DNA from: Pseudorhodobacter turbinis
Lineage (GTDB): Bacteria > Pseudomonadota > Alphaproteobacteria > Rhodobacterales > Rhodobacteraceae
Direction of reading: 5' to 3'
Assembly (NCBI RefSeq): GCF_005234135.1
Contig: NZ_CP039964.1
Location: 1,555,001 to 1,619,000, forward strand
Length of the DNA: 64,000 nucleotides
Part shown: positions 51,533 to 59,798 of the stretch, piece after piece
How positions within the stretch are numbered: the stretch's first letter is position 1
How the letters are laid out: each line of letters begins with the position of its first letter
The notes under the pieces: model-generated
What the model was told of the DNA's origin: nothing
The model's database searches: none
Seen by the model: only the letters and a program-made list of their open reading frames with translations
Program-made: the position numbers and the translations under genes

Positions 51533-51952
51533 ATGAACTTTTCCAGAAGAGAAGCCCTCGTGCTGGCCTTGGGCAGCGTGGCAGCCGCCGCGATCCCTTC
51601 GCTGGCCTTGGCAAGCGTTGATGAGGCCGTCGCCGCCTTTACCGGCGGCGCCGAAATTGGCACCGGCCCGGGCGTTACCCTGACCGCACCGGAAATCGCG
51701 GAAAACGGCAACACCGTTCCCGTATCTGTCGATGCCCCTGATGCAATTGCCATTCTGGTGCTGGCCGCCGGCAACCCGACCCCTGCGGTCGCAACCTTCA
51801 AGTTTGGCGAATTGGCCGGGGCGCATATGGCCTCTACCCGTATTCGCCTATCCAAGACGCAAGACGTTGTCGCCATTGCCCAACTGGCAGATGGCACCTT
51901 CGTGCGCACGTCTTCGGAAGTGAAAGTCACCATCGGCGGCTGCGGCGGCTGA
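51533..51952 (+). CDS. soxY: Sulfur carrier protein SoxY
   Basis: A 139 aa periplasmic protein that carries sulfur intermediates on a swinging C-terminal cysteine. The chain ends in GGCGG with C137 as the carrier residue, as in all SoxY. The signal MNFSRREALVLALGSVAAAA has a twin-arginine, so it is exported folded, probably with SoxZ riding along. SoxZ follows by 17 bp. The intact GGCGG end is the key evidence of a working carrier. Confidence 0.97.
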   Translation: MNFSRREALVLALGSVAAAAIPSLALASVDEAVAAFTGGAEIGTGPGVTLTAPEIAENGNTVPVSVDAPDAIAILVLAAGNPTPAVATFKFGELAGAHMASTRIRLSKTQDVVAIAQLADGTFVRTSSEVKVTIGGCGG

Positions 51953-51969
51953 TTTAGGGAGATATTGAC

Positions 51970-52299
51970 ATGGCAGATAACGTAAAACCCCGTGTAAAAG
52001 TGCCGAAATCAGCCAAGGCTGGTGAGGCGATTGTTATAAAAACGCTGATCAGCCACCCGATGGAATCCGGTCAGCGCAAGGACAAGGAAGGCGCTGTTAT
52101 TCCTCGGTCCATCATCAACCGCTTCACCTGCGACTTTAACGGCAAGAACGTGATCGACGCGACGCTGGAGCCTGCAATTTCCACGAACCCCTACATCGAG
52201 TTTGAGGCAATGGTTCCGGAAGCGGGTGAATTCAAGTTCACTTGGTATGATGATGACGGCTCTGTCTATGAAGAGAGCAAGTCAATCGAAATCGCCTGA
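51970..52299 (+). CDS. soxZ: Thiosulfate oxidation carrier-complex protein SoxZ
   Basis: A 109 aa all-beta partner of SoxY. The conserved strands AGEAIVIKTLISHPMESG and RFTCDFNGKNVIDATL are typical. It has no signal peptide of its own, consistent with export as a complex with the Tat-bearing SoxY. Together they carry sulfane intermediates between SoxAX, SoxB and SoxCD. SoxA begins 31 bp downstream. Confidence 0.97.
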   Translation: MADNVKPRVKVPKSAKAGEAIVIKTLISHPMESGQRKDKEGAVIPRSIINRFTCDFNGKNVIDATLEPAISTNPYIEFEAMVPEAGEFKFTWYDDDGSVYEESKSIEIA

Positions 52300-52330
52300 T
52301 TTCCGCAGCCACATAGAGGGAGGAGACAAT

Positions 52331-53191
52331 ATGAAGCCGCGGACAATCAAGACGGCACTAGCCGCAACCGCATTCTTTGGCCTTGCCGTAACCGGCATGG
52401 CCCTTGCAGAGCCTGTTGATGACAAGCTCATCATCGAAGGGGAAGAAATCAAGACCATCGCCGAACCATCGGCCCATTTAGATGGCGCCTTGCCAGAGCT
52501 GGTTTCAGGCTGGCATTATCGTGATACCGAAACCCGCGCCATGCAGATGGACGATTTCGACAATCCCGGCATGATCTTTGTGGATCGCGGGCTTGATATC
52601 TGGAACGCCGCTGACGGAACAGAAGACAAATCCTGCGCCTCGTGCCATGAAGGCCCCGAAAGCATGGCAGGGCTGCGCGCGGTCACGCCTCGGGTTGATG
52701 CGAAAACCGGCGATGTCATGAATATCGAAGGTTATATCAACGATTGTCGCACCACCCGTATGGGCGCCGAAGCATGGAATCTTAAGGGCGATCCGATGAC
52801 GGATGTGCTTGCCCTTATTTCGTTGCAGTCGCGCGGTGAATTGATGAACGTTGCCATTGATGGGCCTGCCGCCCCCGTCTATGAAATGGGCAAAGAGATC
52901 TACTACACCCGCTATGGCCAGCTGGAGCTTTCATGCGCCAACTGCCATGAGGATAACAACGGCAACCACATCCGCTCGGACCATCTGTCCCAAGGGCATA
53001 CCAACGGGTTTCCGGTCTATCGTCTGAAACAAGCGGCGCTTTTGACCGCACAACATCGTTTCGTTGGCTGTGTCCGCGACACCCGCGCCGAAACCTTCGG
53101 GCTTGGCTCGGATGAACTCAACGCGCTGGAACTTTATGTCGCGTCGCGCGGCAACGGTCTGGCCGTCGAGGGCGTTAGCGTTCGTCACTAA
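52331..53191 (+). CDS. soxA: Sulfur-oxidation diheme cytochrome SoxA
   Basis: A 286 aa periplasmic protein with signal peptide (MKPRTIKTALAATAFFGLAV) and two c-type heme sites: CASCH at 102-106 and CANCH at 202-206. C247 in FVGCVRD is the conserved ligand cysteine, modified to a persulfide in the known enzyme, and C139 is a further conserved position. Both heme sites are present, so this is the diheme (Paracoccus) rather than monoheme type. The ATG at 52331 has GGAGGAGA upstream. A hairpin follows before soxB. Confidence 0.96.
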   Translation: MKPRTIKTALAATAFFGLAVTGMALAEPVDDKLIIEGEEIKTIAEPSAHLDGALPELVSGWHYRDTETRAMQMDDFDNPGMIFVDRGLDIWNAADGTEDKSCASCHEGPESMAGLRAVTPRVDAKTGDVMNIEGYINDCRTTRMGAEAWNLKGDPMTDVLALISLQSRGELMNVAIDGPAAPVYEMGKEIYYTRYGQLELSCANCHEDNNGNHIRSDHLSQGHTNGFPVYRLKQAALLTAQHRFVGCVRDTRAETFGLGSDELNALELYVASRGNGLAVEGVSVRH

Positions 53192-53197
53192 GCCTTT

Positions 53198-53222
53198 CGG
53201 GCGCCCTTAGTCGGGGCGCCCG
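53198..53222 (+). terminator. Hairpin in the soxA-soxB gap
   Basis: CGGGCGCCC at 53198-53206 pairs with GGGCGCCCG at 53214-53222 (9 bp stem, seven-base loop), 7 bp after the soxA stop within a 119 bp gap in the otherwise tight sox unit. No T run follows, so partial termination or an mRNA end-stabiliser is more likely than full termination. Confidence 0.55.
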
Positions 53223-53310
53223 CACACCTTAAACGCTTTTAAAACCATGAAACGACCTCCCCGCCTTTTGGGCGCTTGGCTTGGTCATGTCTGTACGAAA
53301 GGATCACATC

Positions 53311-55002
53311 ATGATCTCGCGGCGCGAGTTTCTTCAGGCCTCGGTGGCCGCATCCGCCCTTTATGGCGCGTCAGGCGTTGGCAATTGGTCCCGCCTTGCA
53401 GCACAGCAGGCCTTGACCCAAGACCAGCTTTTGCAGTTTGACGCCTTCGGGAATGTCACCCTGATCCATATCACCGACATCCATGCCCAGCTCAAACCGA
53501 TCTGGTTCCGTGAACCAGAGATCAATATCGGCGTTGGCGATGTCAAAGGCATTCCGCCCCATGTCACCGGCATGGATTTCATCAAGGAATTCAACCTGCA
53601 GCCCGGCAGCCCCGAGGCCTATGCGCTGACCCATGAAGATTTCACCGCCCTTGGCAAAACTTACGGCAAGATGGGCGGCATGGACCGTGTGGCGACAGTC
53701 GTCAAATCCATCCGCGCCGAGCGCCCCGAGGCGATTATTCTGGACGGTGGCGATACGTGGCACGGCTCCATGACCTCACTTTTGACCAAGGGGCAGGATG
53801 TGGTCAATGTGATGAACAAACTTGGCGTCGAGGCGATGACCTCGCATTGGGAATGGACCCTTGGCACCGAGCGCGTGCAGGAAATCGTAGGCGCGTTGCC
53901 CTTCCCCTTCCTTGGACAGAATATCTTTGATGCTGAATGGGATGAGCCCGCGTTTGAGCCCTACACATGGTTTGAACGTGGCGGCGCAAAGGTTGCCGTT
54001 ATCGGGCAGGCCTTCCCCTATATGCCGATCGCCAACCCCGGCTGGATGTTCCCTGAATACAGCTTTGGCATCCGTGATGAGCGTATGCAGGAAATGGTCG
54101 AAGAGGTGCGCGCCGCCGGGGCCGATCTGGTTGTTGTGCTGTCGCATAACGGCTTTGACGTGGACCGCAAGATGGCGTCACGCGTCAAGGGGATCGACGT
54201 CATTCTGACCGGTCACACCCATGATGCGATCCCCGAGCCGGTGCTGGTGGGTGAAACCATCCTCATCGCCTCGGGCAGCCACGGGAAATATGTCAGCCGC
54301 GTCGATCTGGATGTGCGCGACGGCAAGATGATGGGCTTTCGCCACAAGCTGATCCCGATTTTCGCGGATGTGATTACGCCAGATACCGAGATGGCCGACC
54401 TGATCGACGCCGAACGCGCGCCCTTCAAGGACCAGCTGGAAGAGGTGATCGGCAAGACCGAAAGCCTGCTCTACCGTCGTGGTAATTTCAACGGCACATG
54501 GGATGACCTGATCTGCGATGCCATGCTGTCAGAGCGTGACGCAGAAATTGCCATGTCCCCCGGTGTGCGTTGGGGTGCCAGCGTGATGCCCGGTCAGGAC
54601 ATCACCCGTGAGGATATCCATAACGCCACCTCGATGACCTATCCCAACTGCTACCGCACCGAGATGACGGGTGAATTCCTGAACGTCGTGCTAGAGGATG
54701 TGGCCGACAACTTGTTCAACACCGACCCCTATTACCAACAGGGCGGCGATATGGTGCGGGTGGGCGGTCTTGGCTATTCCATCGATGTCTCCAGGCCCAT
54801 CGGCAGCCGGATCTCCAACATGACCCTGCTGAAAACCGGCGAGGCGATTGACCCCGCGCGGACCTATATCGTGGCCGGCTGGGCATCGGTGAATGAAGGC
54901 ACCGAAGGCCCGCCAATTTGGGACGTGGTCGAGGACCATATCCGCAAGATCGGCACCGTCAAACTTGATCCCAATACCTCGGTCAAAGTGACCGGCGTCT
55001 AA
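53311..55002 (+). CDS. soxB: Thiosulfohydrolase SoxB
   Basis: A 563 aa dimanganese enzyme that removes the terminal sulfone from SoxY-bound intermediates as sulfate. It is a 5'-nucleotidase-like metallohydrolase: metal ligands in HITDIHAQ (D56, H58), GGDTWHGS and GHTHD, followed by a nucleotidase C-terminal domain. The N-terminus MISRREFLQ is a Tat signal. The ATG at 53311 has GAAAGGA nearby; a start 30 bp earlier is not favoured. It is the key indicator gene for Sox thiosulfate oxidation. Confidence 0.97.
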   Translation: MISRREFLQASVAASALYGASGVGNWSRLAAQQALTQDQLLQFDAFGNVTLIHITDIHAQLKPIWFREPEINIGVGDVKGIPPHVTGMDFIKEFNLQPGSPEAYALTHEDFTALGKTYGKMGGMDRVATVVKSIRAERPEAIILDGGDTWHGSMTSLLTKGQDVVNVMNKLGVEAMTSHWEWTLGTERVQEIVGALPFPFLGQNIFDAEWDEPAFEPYTWFERGGAKVAVIGQAFPYMPIANPGWMFPEYSFGIRDERMQEMVEEVRAAGADLVVVLSHNGFDVDRKMASRVKGIDVILTGHTHDAIPEPVLVGETILIASGSHGKYVSRVDLDVRDGKMMGFRHKLIPIFADVITPDTEMADLIDAERAPFKDQLEEVIGKTESLLYRRGNFNGTWDDLICDAMLSERDAEIAMSPGVRWGASVMPGQDITREDIHNATSMTYPNCYRTEMTGEFLNVVLEDVADNLFNTDPYYQQGGDMVRVGGLGYSIDVSRPIGSRISNMTLLKTGEAIDPARTYIVAGWASVNEGTEGPPIWDVVEDHIRKIGTVKLDPNTSVKVTGV

Positions 55003-55029
55003 ACCCAACCGCTTCAGAAAGGTTTCGTC

Positions 55030-56295
55030 ATGACAAACGAACCCACCAATGGCACAACCCGCCGCGGCTTTCTGGCCGCCAGTGCGGCGACAGGCACGGC
55101 CCTTGTTGCGGGCGGTGCGGCTGCGCAAACCCCCGATCCGCTGATTACCGAGGTGCAGGAATGGGCGTCCGGCCTTGGCCTTGGCGTCGATGATGCGCCC
55201 TACGGCATGCCCATCCACTTTGAGGCGGATGTGGTACGCCGCAATGTGGAATGGCTGACGGCGGATGTGATCTCCTCGATCAACTTCACGCCGATCCATG
55301 CGCTGGATGGCACGATCACGCCCCAAGGCTGCGCGTTTGAGCGCCACCACTCCGGCGCGATCGAACTGGCCAAGGAAGATTACCGGCTGATGATCAACGG
55401 GCTGGTCGATACGCCCTTGGTTTTCACCTATGAGGACTTGGAACGGTTCCCCCGTGTCACCCGCACCTTCTTTCTGGAATGCGCGGCGAATTCAGGGATG
55501 GAATGGGCCGGCGCGCAGCTGAACGGGTCGCAATTCACCCACGGCATGATCCACAATATGGAATATACCGGCGTCACCCTGCGCACGCTTTTGGATGAGG
55601 CGGGCATCAAGCCTGAGGGAAACTGGCTTTACGTTGAGGGCGCGGATGCGTCATCGAACGGACGGTCGATCCCCATGGAAAAGGCGCTGGATGATTGCAT
55701 GATCGCCTTCAAAGCCAATGGGGAGGCGCTGCGGATGGAGCATGGCTATCCGGTGCGGTTGATCGTTCCGGGCTGGGAGGGCAACCTTTGGGTCAAATGG
55801 CTGCGCCGGATGGAAGTGACCGATGCGCCGGTGGAAAGCCGTGAGGAAACCTCGAAATATACCGATACGATGGAAAACGGCACCTCGCGCAAATGGACAT
55901 GGGTGATGGATGCGAAATCCGTGATCACCGCGCCAAGCCCGCAAATGCCGATCAAGCACGGCCATGGCCCCCTGGTTATCACCGGGCTGGCATGGTCGGG
56001 GCGCGGCGCGGTTACGGGCGTTGATGTCTCGGTCAATGGGGGCAAGACATGGGCCAAGGCGCGGCTTGCCGCACCGGGGCAGGAAATGGCCTTGACGCGT
56101 TTCTATTTCGATTACAACTGGCAGGGCGAAGAGATGCTGTTGCAATCACGTGTCACCGATAGCACCGGCTATGTGCAGCCGACCAAGGCGCAGCTGCGTG
56201 CGGTTCGCGGCCTTAATTCCGTCTATCACAACAATGCTATTCAAACCTGGTGGGTCAAAACCAATGGGGAGGCTGAAAATGTCGAAGTTTCTTAA
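55030..56295 (+). CDS. soxC: Sulfane dehydrogenase molybdenum subunit SoxC
   Basis: A 421 aa molybdopterin protein of the sulfite-oxidase family. The molybdenum-ligating cysteine is C151 in TFFLECAANSG, and the Tat signal is TTRRGFLAASAATGTAL. Together with SoxD it takes six electrons from SoxY-bound sulfane sulfur, giving full oxidation to sulfate. The C-terminal half (VVGVDVSVNGG-like GVDVSVNGGKTWAKA) is the dimerisation domain. It overlaps the start of soxD by 17 bp. Confidence 0.96.
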   Translation: MTNEPTNGTTRRGFLAASAATGTALVAGGAAAQTPDPLITEVQEWASGLGLGVDDAPYGMPIHFEADVVRRNVEWLTADVISSINFTPIHALDGTITPQGCAFERHHSGAIELAKEDYRLMINGLVDTPLVFTYEDLERFPRVTRTFFLECAANSGMEWAGAQLNGSQFTHGMIHNMEYTGVTLRTLLDEAGIKPEGNWLYVEGADASSNGRSIPMEKALDDCMIAFKANGEALRMEHGYPVRLIVPGWEGNLWVKWLRRMEVTDAPVESREETSKYTDTMENGTSRKWTWVMDAKSVITAPSPQMPIKHGHGPLVITGLAWSGRGAVTGVDVSVNGGKTWAKARLAAPGQEMALTRFYFDYNWQGEEMLLQSRVTDSTGYVQPTKAQLRAVRGLNSVYHNNAIQTWWVKTNGEAENVEVS

Positions 56296-57286
56296 TCTCG
56301 CGCTTGCGGCAAGCCTGCTCGCAACCCCTGCCATGGCGGATAAACTGGGCCTTGGCCGTGCCGCCCTGCCCGAAGAGATTGCCGCATGGGACAAGGACGT
56401 GCGCCCCGATGGCAAGGGCCTTCCTGTCGGGTCCGGCGATGCGCTGGTGGGTGAGGAGATCTTTGCCGATCAATGCGCCTCATGCCACGGTGATTTTGCC
56501 GAGGGCGTCGACAACTGGCCGAAACTTGCGGGCGGCATGAACACGCTGAACCGCGAGGACCCGCTGAAAACAGTGGGCAGCTATTGGCCGCATGTGTCGA
56601 CCGTTTGGGATTACGTCAACCGCTCCATGCCCTTTGGCGCGGCCCAAACGCTGGCGCCAGACGACGTCTATGCCATTGTCGCCTATATCCTTTATTCCAA
56701 CGATCTGATCGAGGATGATTTCGTTCTGTCGAATGAGAATCTTGCGGATTTCGAGTTGCCCAATGTGGGCGGGTTTTTCGTCGATGATCGGGAAACCACC
56801 GAATATCCGCAATTCTCGGCGCCTGCCTGTATGGAAAACTGCAAGGACAGCGTGGAAATCACGATGCATGCGACCGTGCTGGATGTGACGCCCGATGACC
56901 TGACCGATGACGATCCGGTTGAAGAGGCCGAAGCACCGGAACCGGTTGTCGAAGCGGCTGTTGATCCGGCCCTGATCGAAGCCGGCGAAAGGGTGTTCAA
57001 GAAATGCGCCGCCTGTCATCAGGTTGGTGAAGGCGCCAAGCACCGCACCGGCCCGACCCTGAACGGGATGATCGACCGGACGGCGGGCACTGTTGACGGG
57101 TTCAAATATTCCCCCTCGATGATTGAGGCGGGTGCGGGTGATATGATCTGGGATGATGCGACCCTGCATGCCTATCTTGAAAAACCACGCGACGTCGTGC
57201 CGAAAACCAAGATGTCCTTTGCAGGGCTGAAGAAGGCCGAAGACCGAGATGCCGTCATCGCCTATCTCGCGACTTTCGGGGAATAG
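56279..57286 (+). CDS. soxD: Sulfane dehydrogenase diheme cytochrome SoxD
   Basis: A 335 aa periplasmic cytochrome with signal peptide MSKFLNLALAASLLATPAMA and two heme sites, CASCH at 66-70 and CAACH at 243-247. The linker at about 205-232 is acidic and proline-rich (DDPVEEAEAPEPVVEAA). The length matches the full two-domain form; some species have a shorter one. The ATG at 56279 has GGGGAGG upstream and sits inside soxC, so translation is probably coupled. Confidence 0.95.
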   Translation: MSKFLNLALAASLLATPAMADKLGLGRAALPEEIAAWDKDVRPDGKGLPVGSGDALVGEEIFADQCASCHGDFAEGVDNWPKLAGGMNTLNREDPLKTVGSYWPHVSTVWDYVNRSMPFGAAQTLAPDDVYAIVAYILYSNDLIEDDFVLSNENLADFELPNVGGFFVDDRETTEYPQFSAPACMENCKDSVEITMHATVLDVTPDDLTDDDPVEEAEAPEPVVEAAVDPALIEAGERVFKKCAACHQVGEGAKHRTGPTLNGMIDRTAGTVDGFKYSPSMIEAGAGDMIWDDATLHAYLEKPRDVVPKTKMSFAGLKKAEDRDAVIAYLATFGE

Positions 57287-57287
57287 A

Positions 57288-57596
57288 ATGAACTGGGGGG
57301 CGCGCTTCCTCCTGTCGTTTCTCGCGGCGCTGCCCAGTGGCGCCGCGGCACAAACCCTTGGCGATCCAGAATACGGAGCGTACCTCTCGGCGGAATGCGC
57401 CACCTGTCACCAGCGCGATGGATCGTTTGATGGGATCCCCTCCATCACCAACTGGCCGGAGGAGGATTTTATGGCCGCCATGTTCGCCTATCGGGCCAAA
57501 CAGCGGCCCCATCCGGTGATGCAAATGCTGGCCGCCCGCCTGTCGGATGAGGAAATCGCCGCGCTTGCTGCCTATTACGCCACAATCAAAAACTGA
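57288..57596 (+). CDS. soxE: Monoheme c-type cytochrome SoxE (FccA-like)
   Basis: A 102 aa periplasmic cytochrome with signal peptide (MNWGARFLLSFLAALPSGAAA) and a single heme site CATCH at 37-41. Position, just before the flavoprotein gene, matches soxE, the cytochrome partner of a flavocytochrome c sulfide dehydrogenase. It carries one heme and is small, like the monoheme FccA of green sulfur bacteria, whereas purple sulfur bacterial FccA has two. The ATG at 57288 lies 1 bp after the soxD stop. Confidence 0.78.
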   Translation: MNWGARFLLSFLAALPSGAAAQTLGDPEYGAYLSAECATCHQRDGSFDGIPSITNWPEEDFMAAMFAYRAKQRPHPVMQMLAARLSDEEIAALAAYYATIKN

Positions 57597-57609
57597 AACG
57601 GGAGGATTT

Positions 57610-58866
57610 ATGATGGCACTGAACAGACGGCAATTCATTGGCACACTGACAGCAACCCTCACCGCCCCGATGGTTGTCGCCCAAACCCGCCCGCGTGTCG
57701 TCATCATCGGCGGGGGTGCCGGCGGGGCTACGATCGCGCGCTACTTGGCCAAGGACAGCAAGGGCGCGCTGGATGTGGTGTTGGTGGAGCCGACGCGCAA
57801 ATATTACACCTGTTTTTTCTCCAACCTCTATCTGGGCGGGTTCCGCGAATATGAAAGCCTTGGCCACAGCTATGGCACATTGGCTGCGGAGTATGGCGTC
57901 AACGTGGTACATGATCTTGCGACCGGCGTGGATCGGGATGCCAAGACGGTCACGCTCGGCTCGGGGGTGGTTGTGCCCTATGACCGTTTGGTCCTGTCGC
58001 CCGGCATTGATTTTATCGAAGGCTCGGTTCCCGGCTGGTCGCTGGCGGCGCAAAACGCCATGCCCCATGCCTATAAAGGTGGCAGCCAGACACAGCTTTT
58101 AAAGGCCCAACTGGCCGCGATGCCCGAGGGCGGCACCTTTGCCATGGTCGCACCGCCCAACCCCTACCGCTGCCCGCCCGGCCCTTATGAGCGGGTCTCG
58201 ATGGTCGCGCATCATCTGAAGTCCCACAATCCGACGGCCAAGATCCTGATCCTCGACCCCAAGGAGGGCTACTCCAAACAGGCGTTGTTCGAGGAGGGCT
58301 GGGACAAGCACTACCCCGGCATGATCACCCGTATCGGTCCCGATATGGGCGGTAATATGCTAGAGGTGCGGCCCGACGCGATGGAGTTTGTGGTCGACGG
58401 GGAGGTTGAAAAAGTCGATGTCTGCAACGTTATCCCCGCACAGCGCGCGGGCAATATTGCCAGCCTTGCGAATGTGACCGAAGGCGGTTGGGCACCTGTC
58501 CATGCCGACAGCATGCTGTCAAAAATGGATAAGAATATCTATGTTCTGGGCGACGCCACCAATCAGGGGGATATGCCGAAATCGGCCTTTTCTGCCAATT
58601 CGCAGGCCAAGGTCGCGGCCAATCATATCCGCGGCGCGCTGACCGGATCAAAGGTATTTCCGGCGAAATACTCCAACACCTGCTGGTCACTGATCGCACA
58701 CGAGGACGGTGTGAAGGTGGGTGCCAGCTATGAGCCGACGCCCGAAAAAATCGCCTCCGTGCAAGGCTTCATCAGCCAGCGGGGCGAGGATAGCGCCCTG
58801 CGCAAAGCAACCTATGAGGAAAGCCTTGGCTGGTATGCGGGTATCACCGCCGACATGTTCGGCTAG
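57610..58866 (+). CDS. soxF: Flavocytochrome c sulfide dehydrogenase flavoprotein SoxF
   Basis: A 418 aa flavoprotein. The N-terminus has a twin-arginine-like signal (NRRQFIGTLTATLTAP), the FAD-binding loop is VVIIGGGAGGATIARYLA, and C68 in YYTCFFSNLY is where FAD is bound covalently in FccB. It oxidises sulfide with SoxE as electron acceptor, and in Paracoccus it stimulates the Sox complex. Two adjacent ATGs (57610, 57613) follow GGAGGA. The next gene begins 41 bp later. Confidence 0.93.
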   Translation: MMALNRRQFIGTLTATLTAPMVVAQTRPRVVIIGGGAGGATIARYLAKDSKGALDVVLVEPTRKYYTCFFSNLYLGGFREYESLGHSYGTLAAEYGVNVVHDLATGVDRDAKTVTLGSGVVVPYDRLVLSPGIDFIEGSVPGWSLAAQNAMPHAYKGGSQTQLLKAQLAAMPEGGTFAMVAPPNPYRCPPGPYERVSMVAHHLKSHNPTAKILILDPKEGYSKQALFEEGWDKHYPGMITRIGPDMGGNMLEVRPDAMEFVVDGEVEKVDVCNVIPAQRAGNIASLANVTEGGWAPVHADSMLSKMDKNIYVLGDATNQGDMPKSAFSANSQAKVAANHIRGALTGSKVFPAKYSNTCWSLIAHEDGVKVGASYEPTPEKIASVQGFISQRGEDSALRKATYEESLGWYAGITADMFG

Positions 58867-58907
58867 TCGCCGCGTGCTGCCATCCCATCTGCTGAAAAGG
58901 ACCCCCT

Positions 58908-59795
58908 ATGAAACGACGTGACTTTCTGGCGCTTTCCGCCGCCGCCCTTGCCTTGCCGCGCGCAGGCTTTGCCGCGACCGAGATGACCTTGCCCGATGCA
59001 AAGCTGACGATGCTGTCGGATGGCAAGCTGACCCTGCCGGGCGATTTCGTGCTGGGCGGTTTGGACGCGGCAGAAGCGGCGATGATCCGCCAAAAGTTCG
59101 GCCTTGATCCCGACAGCTACACACCGCCCTGCAACCTCACGCTCTATCAAGATGGCACGCGCAATGTGTTGTTTGATGTGGGTGCGGGCCCCGATTTCAT
59201 GCCCTCGGCAGGCAAGCTGGATGCGGCGCTGGATGCGGTCGGGCTGACGCATGATGACATCACCCATGTGGTTTTCACCCATGCACATCCCGACCACCTG
59301 TGGGGGCTTTTGGATGATTTTGACGACCCGAAATTTGCCAATGCCGAATATCTGATTGGCCGCGCCGAGTTTGACTATTGGCTGAACCCGAATACCGTCC
59401 ATACCATCGGTGATGCCCGCGCCAGCTTTGCCGTTGGGGCCGCCCGCAGGCTGGGAAGTATCGCGGAGCAGTTGCAGTTTATCGAGGATGGCGCCGAACC
59501 CCTGCCCGGTATTACCGCACGTCTGACCCCCGGCCACACACCCGGCCATATGGCCTTTGTTCTTGGCGGTAAGGTGCTGGTGACGGGGGATGCCATCTCC
59601 AACAACCATCTGGCGTTTCTGCGCCCCGATGCGCCTTCGCCGTCGGATCAAGACCCCGATCTGGCGGCCACAACACGGGTCGCGCTGCTGGATCAGATCA
59701 CCGCGGACGAGCTTGCCATCGCGGGGTTCCACCTGCCCGGCGGCTTGGGCCATGCCACCCGTGAGGGCGACAGCTACACCTATATCGAAGGATAA
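58908..59795 (+). CDS. soxG: Periplasmic metallo-beta-lactamase-fold protein SoxG
   Basis: A 295 aa exported hydrolase-like protein. It begins with a Tat motif (MKRRDFLALSAAALALPRAG) and has an intact metal-binding HAHPDH at 125-130, with the later HTPGHMAFVLGG and GDAISNN-type ligands. The name follows the soxF-soxG-soxH order of Paracoccus, where SoxG is described as a zinc-hydrolase-like protein; length is close (about 300 aa). Its substrate is unknown. soxH follows by 3 bp. Confidence 0.75.
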   Translation: MKRRDFLALSAAALALPRAGFAATEMTLPDAKLTMLSDGKLTLPGDFVLGGLDAAEAAMIRQKFGLDPDSYTPPCNLTLYQDGTRNVLFDVGAGPDFMPSAGKLDAALDAVGLTHDDITHVVFTHAHPDHLWGLLDDFDDPKFANAEYLIGRAEFDYWLNPNTVHTIGDARASFAVGAARRLGSIAEQLQFIEDGAEPLPGITARLTPGHTPGHMAFVLGGKVLVTGDAISNNHLAFLRPDAPSPSDQDPDLAATTRVALLDQITADELAIAGFHLPGGLGHATREGDSYTYIEG

Positions 59796-59798
59796 ATC

